Shown here piece after piece: positions 55,887-64,000 of a stretch of DNA of 64,000 nt. Position numbers and translations under genes: made by a program. Location: the NCBI GenBank assembly GCA_022419385.1, contig JAJUBI010000002.1, positions 4,712,001 to 4,776,000 of the forward strand, given 5' to 3'. The notes beneath the pieces were generated by a model. The model was not told where the DNA came from and did no database searches. It saw only the letters and a program-made list of their open reading frames with translations. This DNA is from Paraconiothyrium sp. Pb-2020. Its lineage: Eukaryota; Ascomycota; Dothideomycetes; Pleosporales; Didymosphaeriaceae. The number at the start of each line of letters is the position of its first letter. The first letter of the stretch is position 1.

Positions 55887-57200
55887 ATGGCAGCATTGAG
55901 TGATAGCGCGAGGATACCGCTCTGGCTGGATTGCGTGTGTGAACTTTCCGTCCCCGTTCCGACATTGTAATTAACACTGACCAACGTAGGACCCCGGACA
56001 CGACGTACGAGCCCCACGCTGTGTAGCATGCCAAACAGCTTACCGGAGTGTCTTGTAGGACGCGTACGCCCTCCTCCTCGCCTGCCACGACCCTCGCGCT
56101 GAACTCCTCGGAGTCAGCACCGTACACGGCAATGCATCGCTCGACCAGACAACACTGAATGCGCGGGCAACTTTGGAAGCGATAGGAAAGCGCGACATCA
56201 AGGTGTACATTGGCGCTCATAAGCCTATCAAACGCAATGCCGTGTCCGCCGCGGATATTCATGGTAATGATAGCATGAGGAAGGGAGCAATGACAGGGGA
56301 CTGACGCGGGCAGGCGAGTCCGGCTTGGATGGAGTCACACTTCTCCCAGAACCCGTTGAGCCACCGGCTACCGATGTTGATACTCTGGAAGCTATATACA
56401 ACGCTTTGATAGCTACGCCACCAAATACGGCCTGGCTCGTGTCTACTGGCACCCTGACAAACATCGGCCTATTATTCCAAAGATACGACGATCTGGCCGG
56501 ACACATCAAGGGCCTCAGTATCATGGGCGGTGCAGTCGGCGGAGGATTCACAGACGCTCCCATGGGCAAGACAAAGCTCGAGGGTGTGCGCTTCGGCAAT
56601 TGGACTCCATATGCCGAGTTCAACATCTACGTCGACCCCGAGGCATCACACATCATCTTCTCGCACCCAGTCCTTAGGTCCAAGACTACTCTGATTCCGC
56701 TGGATCTGACCCACCAGGTCTTGGGCACAAAGGACGTCCAACATACGCTCCTGTATGGGTCTGACGCACCCCTAGACCCCTCGGCAGCAGACACTTCCCA
56801 CACGCCTTCCCGCGTGCGCGCACTGTATAAGCAGATCATGGTGTTCTTCGCTAGCACCTACGCTGAGGTGTTCGCCATCACTGAGGGCCCACCGCTGCAC
56901 GACCCGCTTGCTGTATCCGCTGCGATTTACCCCGAGATCTTCGACGACAAGGATGGTGAGCGGTTCCAGGTAGATATCGTCACGGACGGTATTCATTCGG
57001 AGGTACCAGAAGAGGTGGGAGAGCTTGGGAGGACAAAGGTCGTCAAGTTGTCTCCTGGCGAAGATGGCTGCAGAATACCCAGGGGAGTTGATTTGTCCAA
57101 ATTTTGGGAGACCATAGAGAATTGTCTGAAGAGGGCTGATGAAGCTAGTCCAATGCCGGCGATTAGTCGTGAAGAACTGGTCGAGCTTGGGGTGATTTAA
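55887..57200 (+). CDS. Inosine/uridine-preferring nucleoside hydrolase
   Basis: Four exons (55887-55934, 55990-56004, 56059-56263, 56314-57200) give 384 residues. The second exon is only 15 nt and encodes DPGHD. It is required because the three pieces WLDC, DPGHD and DAYALLLACHDP together form the family motif D-x-D-P-G-x-D-D-A (Asp15, Asp17, Asp21, Asp22: calcium and ribose binding). Further blocks are LLGVSTVHGNASL, the middle GLSIMGGAVGGGF, AEFNIYVDPEAS, and PPLHDPLAV carrying the catalytic His-Asp pair. The enzyme cleaves the N-glycosidic bond of nucleosides for purine/pyrimidine salvage in the cytosol, as yeast Urh1 does. Introns are 50-55 bp with consensus ends. No residue needed for catalysis appears lost. 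Confidence 0.92.
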
Positions 57201-57339
57201 ATTTGCGGCGTGCATTTCGGCTGCATGATCGGGATTGGACTACAGCTGGTCCTTGTGCTCTCTATCCACGTTGTGCAGTGCTTGAATATATGGCCAGATA
57301 AGGTACAATCATACAAGAAGAATCTATCCCCTCGAGAAG

Positions 57340-60300
57340 CTATTTCGAAACAGCTACCTGCTCAGCAAATTCCCCCAGAGCTATCCTCTCACGAAGTCTT
57401 ATCTGACGTCTGAACTTTTCAACCAGTCTTCTCCGGATTTCGGGCGGACACAATACACTGCGGTAAGGAACCAATCTTGCTGCACTAGCCGGGTTTGATT
57501 TCTGGACTTTAACAAAGAACAGGTGATCTTGCTTTTCGAAGTAGTACGTCGTATTGTGCTGTAGAGCGGCGTTGAGTCCAGAAGGGCCGGCGGCATGAGG
57601 CATAACAGCTGTTTCCAGTAGAGGAAGTGCACACTGCCAAGCAGGACTGGGACCGCTGCATTTGATGGTGTCAGTCTCTAGACATCTGGTCGTGATGTAC
57701 GCGAAGGTAGCGGAGTCTGCGGAATCCGCGAGAACTCCAGTCCATGAGCTTTCTTTTACGCATGGGACCTTGAAACAACGGTTCAAGCTGCGTTCGTGTG
57801 GCCATGCGACTACTAGGTAATTTCCTTCACGGTCAAGGCCTGTATGTTGAAGGTTTGCGAAGATCCTGCGAATCAATTTCAAGACGTATTCGTGATGTAG
57901 GGGCGAAAGTGTGATCATCCACGCGCGTATCCGGTTCTGTTGAAAGGCGTTGATGATGTCCAAGTTGGTAAGCTGCTCCCATAAATGAATTTCTTCACTG
58001 GAATAGGAAGCGGCTGCCGCAAAGACTGGAAGCAGATCGGCAATCATCTCGCGGAGAGGCACTCTTCGTGCAACGCGCGTGCAGAAGCTCACCTGAACGC
58101 CCCATAGGTCATCTAGGAACGGGAGCAGCTCACTGTCTTCTTGCTGTAGTCTGTCCTCTTTTAGTGTCAAGCCACGCATCTTGTGTGAGCCTGAAATCGC
58201 TTGCAGAACAAAGTACTCCCCAGCTTGCATTCCGAGCTGCCTTTCAACAACCTCCCAGTGAGCTCGATAAGGGCCTAGCGGTTCCAGATACATGGTCGAG
58301 TTAGCCCAGCAAATATCCGTATCGATCGTGCAGCTCTTGTTGACAAAGACTGGTGTGCCGATGTCCATTTGGTCCAGCGGCTTGAGGACGAGCTGGTAAG
58401 GTAATTCGGGAGGTAGATTCTTACTCCAATGGTAATTGTTTCCGCTCAAACCAGCTCTGTAGACATATCCATTACCAATCTTGATAGCGAAGGGCGACCC
58501 ATCTATGTGACTGACCAAGAATTGGCCAGGACCCCAGGTGTCAAGCAGATCATGACTATTGGTCAACAGATTGTACCTTTGCTCTTGGCGGGGTGTCGGG
58601 TCGGGCCTCTCCTGGACCACAGCACGGAACGCAACGACCTGAGACTGGACCATGTCGCCGAAGCATGTTAGATTATGTAAACTTGCTTCTATCCACTCAA
58701 CACCATTCGTAGAGACTGCGGATCCAAGTAGGCGGACCTTCGTGAGTGGCGTATCCAAGAAGAATGGCTGAATGGCTCCAGCATGTGCTTGAGCGTACGA
58801 CACAAAGCCCAGGCACACGATTTGAGTGGCTAATGAACATATGTGAAGAATTTCGCGCACAGATTGCGTCTCTATCGGCCCAGGAAAACTCGTGCACGAG
58901 TTTACTATCTGTGTCGCTAGTAGTGCAACTGAAGATAAAGCTTCTTCTTCTTCTTCTGTATGTTTGTTCCACTCGATAAGTAAACTGGTGAGACCCCAAA
59001 GCAGGCGCAAAGGTAACCTGAAATCAATCTGACATACTACTAACGACGGTCCCTTGAGGTGGCGTTCTGGATGTTCAAACTGCAAGGGTTGCGACAATAT
59101 AGTAAATGAGTCGCAACAGAGTCCAGCAGCTTGGACATGTCCTACGGCAAGACAGAATCGTTCCATAGAATGTTTTAGCCGAGTAAAGGCTTTATGGTAA
59201 TCGTATTCAATGGTCTCCGATTGATGGCAGCATGTTACTGTCGCCACGGTATTATGCTCTTGAAAGTGAACAAAGCCGTCCCATTTGTCTCTATCTCGGG
59301 TGTTTGGTGTTACACCCGCCAAGCCGCAGAGCTCTTCAACGGATCTTGTGATTGTTCGCCAACTTCCAGATGGTGAAGGAACCAATCTGGTCAAAGTCGA
59401 CTGGCCTACGGCGAATTGGTCGTCCGGGAAGGTCTCATGTATGCAACCTAGAATATGTGCGTTCACATGTATCTCGGAAGTTTCAAATACAGCTGGTTCA
59501 AAGAAGATCCACGGTGCATCGCTCGCTTGCTCGAAGAGAAGTTCCGCAAGTTCGTCATGGGTATAGCCGACTTCGAACAGCTCGCTCATCCAGGAGTAGT
59601 CCCCTTGAGCAACGATCTTAAATTGTCTTCTTAGCAACTGCCGTAGAATTTTAAGGTCTCGACAACGTAGCGCTTCCTCTATTGTTCTGGGCGGATTGAC
59701 TAGGTAACTAAAGTTCGTCTTGAACGTCTCGAATGATGTTCCTCCAGTGATGAAGGTAGCCATCGTTTCAATGTATGGTATGGTTTCGGGCTGATCTTCC
59801 TCTGCCTCATCGTCCGATCGCTGATCTGCGTCTTCGCCCTCGTCGTCTCTCTGGTTAGGTCTGCTATCGAGATCCTGGCTGTGGTCATTGTTGTCTTCTT
59901 CGAATTGCTGGTCGGAACGAGTCGGGTATTGTTGACAAAATTGGCAGATCTGCGCGGTCATCTGCTTTCGTCGTGTTCGACCTTGGAGGAAACGGATAGC
60001 TTGTAGATGGATATGATCCGGGGCCTCCAATCGAAGGTCACCAAAAAACCTTTTCAAGAGGCGGTCATGGTTTTTGGCGAAGCGATCAAATCCAAGTTCT
60101 TCAAAGCCTCGAGTATACAGCGGTCGAAGAATAGGATTGTCGAATAATAAACTTGCCACGCTCTCTGATGCAGTCGAATAAGCTTCCCGAATTGAGTCAA
60201 CAGATGAGCGACTGTCTAAAGAGATTGTCGAAAAAACGGAAGCAATATCAGAAATATCAGAATCACTGATGGAACTTTCTTTGTTTGTTCCATCTGCTAA

Positions 60301-61377
60301 ATCCGTTGTCCTATTCCCTGATATCTCAAACTCATGGCTAGCCATAGCCGCCGCTTCTGCGTCTACGATGTCAGAAAGGTTCGGCGACGGACTACGTGCA
60401 GGTGTTGGTCCACCAGAACGAGGCTGAGGCGGCGGTGTTAAGGAAGGGGTCGAGCTTTCCGTTGAAATGCTCAGGTAATCGAAAATAACATCTTCTCGTG
60501 TGCTGTTGCTGGCAAAGCCCAGGTCTCCATCTGCTTCCTTTGATGCTGCTTCAACGAGAGCGTCGTCGGCTGAATCGTCGATCTCTGCATGAACTCGCTT
60601 ATTCCCCTTGGTGACCATCGGCACTTGCTCCGCTAGGTTAGTCTTCCTGGCCGCAGTCTTCGGCTCAAACTCGAACCCTGGCTTTGATAGTGTCGTCGAC
60701 GTGACGTTAGTGTTTTTCTGCTCTTGGTCTGCGGCCTGTTCGCTGTCACGTTTAAAGACGCGCACCCTACGCCGCTGCGTAATATCATCATCCAAGGATT
60801 GATGGGCGAGACCAAGATCGTGGGCCAACCTGTGGACTATGCGACGTTGAGGTAGGGACAAGCTATCAGGAAAGGTCATGATCTCCCTCTCATTCGAATT
60901 TTTAAAGGGAAGCAGCGAAGAGTAAAACTGCAGCACCTCAGGATCATTCAAGTCTACTACTTCTGCGGAGCTAGTTGACGATGATCCACCTAGGTTGCTA
61001 CTCCACACACCTGGCTTGTGTCGTTGATTCATAGGCGTAGGGTAGACATCCTCTCGCAAAGCGCGGTCGGATACAGAAGTTCGCTTCGGAGGATCTTCAT
61101 CTTTGCCAAGTATATGAGCGATATCTGATGGCATGGGGGTGTTCAGTTTGAAGTTTTGGGAGAACTTCTTAAGATCATTGAGCTTGACGGCCTTGGACTC
61201 GCGCGCCAGCATGCGTTGACGCTCGCCCATTCGCAATTTCTCAGCAGCGGAAAAGTTTTTAAAATCATTGAGAAGATCCTGCTCAGTATCCTCTAGATTG
61301 TGGTTGCTGTCCTCGGGGTGTGGGGGTGTTCTGTCCATCTTTTCATCTAGCTTACGTGAATGTAGGTTCACAGGCAT
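57340..61377 (-). CDS. Large R3H-domain protein with long fungal-specific C-terminus
   Basis: One uninterrupted frame of 1345 residues. Residues ~30-120 match the R3H-associated N-terminal region of fungal R3H proteins (FSAAEKLRMGERQRMLARE, FSQNFKLNTPMPSDIAHIL). The R3H fold follows at ~147-210 with R178-x3-H182 in LPQRRIVHRLAHDLGL, predicting single-stranded nucleic acid binding. Residues ~220-390 are disordered and Ser/Thr/Pro-rich. From ~410 a region (LLFDNPILRPLYTRGFEEL, then RFAKNHDRLLKRFFGDLR) resembles the N-terminal block of fungal ankyrin-type proteins, but no ankyrin repeats follow. An acidic linker (~510-560) leads to ~780 residues of unknown fold containing several Cys/His and Trp. 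A second in-frame ATG (residue 14) has strong context and may be the true start. Long intronless coding is unusual in this window. Function unknown. Confidence 0.75.
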   Translation of the reverse strand: MPVNLHSRKLDEKMDRTPPHPEDSNHNLEDTEQDLLNDFKNFSAAEKLRMGERQRMLARESKAVKLNDLKKFSQNFKLNTPMPSDIAHILGKDEDPPKRTSVSDRALREDVYPTPMNQRHKPGVWSSNLGGSSSTSSAEVVDLNDPEVLQFYSSLLPFKNSNEREIMTFPDSLSLPQRRIVHRLAHDLGLAHQSLDDDITQRRRVRVFKRDSEQAADQEQKNTNVTSTTLSKPGFEFEPKTAARKTNLAEQVPMVTKGNKRVHAEIDDSADDALVEAASKEADGDLGFASNSTREDVIFDYLSISTESSTPSLTPPPQPRSGGPTPARSPSPNLSDIVDAEAAAMASHEFEISGNRTTDLADGTNKESSISDSDISDIASVFSTISLDSRSSVDSIREAYSTASESVASLLFDNPILRPLYTRGFEELGFDRFAKNHDRLLKRFFGDLRLEAPDHIHLQAIRFLQGRTRRKQMTAQICQFCQQYPTRSDQQFEEDNNDHSQDLDSRPNQRDDEGEDADQRSDDEAEEDQPETIPYIETMATFITGGTSFETFKTNFSYLVNPPRTIEEALRCRDLKILRQLLRRQFKIVAQGDYSWMSELFEVGYTHDELAELLFEQASDAPWIFFEPAVFETSEIHVNAHILGCIHETFPDDQFAVGQSTLTRLVPSPSGSWRTITRSVEELCGLAGVTPNTRDRDKWDGFVHFQEHNTVATVTCCHQSETIEYDYHKAFTRLKHSMERFCLAVGHVQAAGLCCDSFTILSQPLQFEHPERHLKGPSLVVCQIDFRLPLRLLWGLTSLLIEWNKHTEEEEEALSSVALLATQIVNSCTSFPGPIETQSVREILHICSLATQIVCLGFVSYAQAHAGAIQPFFLDTPLTKVRLLGSAVSTNGVEWIEASLHNLTCFGDMVQSQVVAFRAVVQERPDPTPRQEQRYNLLTNSHDLLDTWGPGQFLVSHIDGSPFAIKIGNGYVYRAGLSGNNYHWSKNLPPELPYQLVLKPLDQMDIGTPVFVNKSCTIDTDICWANSTMYLEPLGPYRAHWEVVERQLGMQAGEYFVLQAISGSHKMRGLTLKEDRLQQEDSELLPFLDDLWGVQVSFCTRVARRVPLREMIADLLPVFAAAASYSSEEIHLWEQLTNLDIINAFQQNRIRAWMITLSPLHHEYVLKLIRRIFANLQHTGLDREGNYLVVAWPHERSLNRCFKVPCVKESSWTGVLADSADSATFAYITTRCLETDTIKCSGPSPAWQCALPLLETAVMPHAAGPSGLNAALQHNTTYYFEKQDHLFFVKVQKSNPASAARLVPYRSVLCPPEIRRRLVEKFRRQIRLRERIALGEFAEQVAVSK

Positions 61378-61854
61378 TCCTCGACTTTAATTCGGTGTCA
61401 TTTTGGGTGATATTCAGGATGGATGGTGGGTTGTGCGAGAGGAGAAAAGGTTGCCACATATTGACGTTAGAAGTCGAACCAGGCTGGACCACAGCGCTGC
61501 CAACACGTCAGGTATTGCTATGCGCTAAGAGCGCGCGAAGGGCTGGCCTGATGTCGGATTGGCTGCGTCTATTCTACGCCTTCAGCTGGACCTTGTTGAT
61601 GGATAGGCAGCCTCGTATTCGTCATGCAGATATGGGCTGATCTATAAGTCTAGCTCTGATACGCTCGATGCTACGTTGATTCGCTGCAACCCCATGCTCA
61701 GACGGGCGGGGTAATATACATAAGAGGCTGTGACGGACGGGAAGACGATATCGTGTTGTCAGCCTTGCTTCACCGACTGGAGCTTAGGAGTAAAACACAG
61801 CGGCTATTCCTGCCTATTCACGCGCTGGGCAGCTGTCACCCAGCCAGACCATCC
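61378..61854. other. Upstream region of the R3H gene
   Basis: About 480 bases between the R3H start codon and the degenerate array. A plus frame at 61320-61640 overlaps the gene start antisense and is considered chance. Presumably the promoter. Confidence 0.4.
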
Positions 61855-64000
61855 CAATGACCCTTGCCAGGGTGAAGCGCAGCGAAGAGGAAAGAAAGGC
61901 ATAGAGAGAACGAAGGAGAAGCGCAAAACACAGCGCTCAGGCTGCGGGCGTTGCAGCACTGTTTAATCCGAAAGCTGGCGCAGGCGAGATATGAGCGAGT
62001 CAGATACCAGATACCATCAATTTTAAAAGAGCGCGACATTCGTGAAAAGGCAGGAAGCACTGCCCGTAAGCCGCTATCTCTTCCAAGGCTGACAAAGCGA
62101 TGCCCAGCAAGCACATACGAAGAGCCACTATGCGTTTTGTGTCCGAAAGCTGGAACAGACGAGACATAGCCGCTAAATTCATGTGTTTTGAGCGAAGAAG
62201 ACGCAGAAGAGCCATCGACCACTCTTCAATGACTTTTAGAAATGTAACCGGGCAAGTGTGTGAAAGACCATAAGGCTGGCTCCGAGAAGCTCTTATATGC
62301 CGGGTCCTCTGAATTGACTGGTGCTTGTGCACGGGAAACGACCCATGCAAGGTTCCATCCTTTTTTTCTCCCTCGAAACCGGGACCTGCGCAGAAGAGAC
62401 ATGTTGTACGTGTCTATGCTTTTGAAAAGCGATTCTCAGCAAGAGGGCACTTCCATCAACCCAGACTTCAGGAGCTTTGTTGAGAACTCCGGACCAGAAA
62501 AGGTCAAGGCATGTAGGCTTTGACTAGTGCTTCGTGGTTGGAGAGCTGGAGCAGAGGAGACATGGTGGATATGCGTGCTTATTTTTTCGTCCAGAATTAA
62601 CGCAGAGGAGACATAAATTTTGCTGTATGTTGTTTTAGAGACGTACTCGCGCAAGTGTGTGGAGAAGTAGAAGGCGAGATCTGGGTGGCTTATGTATAGT
62701 GCTCTGCTCGGTTGAGTGACGCCTTGCGGCCCGGGAAGCGACACATGGCGAGTCACAGCCACCTTTCGAAGCCAAAGCCAATGCAGAAGAGGCATGTATG
62801 AAGTATTTCAAGGCTTCTCAACAGGGGTTCCCGGGAAGAGAAGGTCGCCATGGCGGCGAAGCCCGCGATTTTCGTTCTTTAGGGCACGATCCGACACGAC
62901 CAGCCATGCTGGCGCCTGCGTCCGGTTTTTGCTGCAGGAGCCAGAGCATAGAAGTCATAATAACGATGTCGAAGATTTTGTAGAAGTTTTTCCATGCGGG
63001 TAGCAGTGTTATTTTCGAGAGTTCTTCTCAAGCTTGTGTGAAGAAGAAGATAAGCACAAGTCTTGCAAGTATTTATACTACTATCATCCGAATTGAACAG
63101 TGTTTGCATTCAAGAAGAGCACGTGAGCTTTTTCTGCGGTTGGATAAGGAACCAAGATAGAGAAGACATCGCATGTTGGTCTCATGTATCTACGTAACAA
63201 GGAAGTTAGAGAGATGTGGCTCCCGCGACATGTAGTCGATTACGTGAAAAAGACGCAACCCATGAGTTTTTCAGACTTAAGTTTGAATAGTGCTAGCGTA
63301 GCGGAGACATGCAGCTTGACATCCATGTCTTAGCAGACTCCGCACAAAGAAGACATAAGCTTCCTTGTTGTGGATTTTAGGGCAAGCGCTTAGCAAGTGT
63401 GCAGTAGAAAATGAGGTTGAGCACGCAACTGTTCATATACTGCTTTGCATTCGGATCGGACAGTGCCCGGCTTTCCATCGCAATCCTTTCCGGATACTTT
63501 TGCTGAACAAAAGTCCGCGCGGGAGACATTATGAGGGTTGTTTGGCTTTTGTGAGTGGATGTCGCGAAAAGGGCGCCTCCGCCATTGCCAGATCGTGAGT
63601 GTGATTTTAGAACGGGCGAGACCGGACGCAGCCAGCACATACGTTCGAAAATCATGGGTTTGGAAGCAGGCCCGGCACAGAGAAGACATCGAGTGAGCCC
63701 GCGGATATTTTAGCAGCGTCCGCTCAGAAGAGACATGGCGAGCACATCTGTGTCTTTTGAGTCGAAGGTGGAAGAAGTGTGCAGAGAGGAAGGCAAGTCT
63801 GGATAGAGGAAGTATTTATACAGTCCTCTGTCTGCTTTCGAATGTGCTTGCGTCGGCGGGCAGCACATAGCATCATCGTCCTAACCTTGGACAAGGGTTC
63901 GCGCCGGAGACCATGTAAATGAGCACATGCTTTTCGGAAAGTAAGCGCAAAGGCAGAGAACACCAGGAACATCGACGTTTTTTTCGTCGATTTGTATTGC
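61855..64000 (+). repeat. Highly degenerate tandem array of ~380-bp units
   Basis: At least five units, probably six, run to the window edge. Anchor 1 (AAGTGTGTG-like) is at about 62254, 62653, 63033, 63395 and 63775, so spacings are 399, 380, 362 and 380. Each is followed 120-136 bases later by a GCAGAAGAGACAT-like core (62390, 62776, 63153, 63518, 63901). A second such core lies 265-297 bases on (62551, 62945, 63298, 63674) and a third about 48 bases further (62600, 63343, 63723). An earlier unit shows the same order at about 61868, 61979, 62153 and 62200. Units are too diverged for ordinary sequence identity to be obvious, and no open frame is shared by all units. Confidence 0.65.

Overview
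The window is nuclear DNA of a filamentous ascomycete, most probably a Dothideomycete (order not decided). Genes carry short introns (mostly 44-67 bp) with GT-AG ends and CTAAC/CTGAC-type branch sites. The gene content is typical of this group: an Mkk2-type MAPKK, PacC, a HET-domain protein, a DUF6594 protein, a rhodopsin/PTH11-like membrane protein, a GH10 xylanase, a ferric reductase and a GPI-type wall protein. All exon models were built by hand from reading frame, splice sites and family knowledge. No search was run.

Left part (1-18.4 kb): an unidentified minus-strand coding frame runs off the left edge. It is followed by the cell-wall-integrity MAPKK gene mkk2, the cytosolic phenylalanyl-tRNA synthetase beta subunit (FRS1 type), a convergent haem-dependent aldoxime dehydratase, and an eight-exon gene for a 1679-residue protein. 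That protein joins a sacsin-type GHKL ATPase domain to a NO VEIN/DUF3883-like C-terminus carrying an intact D...E-x-K nuclease signature. After a gene-poor stretch comes a repeat-rich GPI-type wall protein.

Middle (18.4-35.4 kb): a gene-poor tract with decayed ORFs ends in a duplicated segment with two damaged loci. One encodes a Cys/His-rich protein. The other is an I-PpoI-like His-Me finger nuclease with a frame break but all key residues present. Then come pacC, with a cluster of PacC-type GCCARG sites in its own promoter, a Par32/DUF3602-like protein, a convergent secreted GH10 xylanase, and a seven-transmembrane rhodopsin-like protein.

Accessory part (35.4-53.4 kb): mostly non-coding or decayed. 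It holds a palmitoyltransferase relic, two retropepsin-like genes lacking the canonical catalytic motif, a DUF6594 membrane protein, a possible tiny membrane protein, a nonsense-mutated pseudogene, an unrecognised 342-residue protein, a HET-domain gene, an AT-rich island and a 17-bp tandem repeat.

Right part (53.4-64 kb): a ferric reductase and a nucleoside hydrolase (with a 15-nt microexon) share a divergent promoter. They are followed by a 1345-residue intronless R3H protein. The last 2.1 kb is a strongly degenerate tandem array of about 380-bp units that continues to the window edge.

There is no operon-like logic. Housekeeping and signalling genes (mkk2, FRS1, pacC, nucleoside hydrolase) alternate with lineage-specific, duplicated or decaying sequence. 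The best candidates for new biology are the ATPase-nuclease fusion, the His-Me nuclease locus and the degenerate array.
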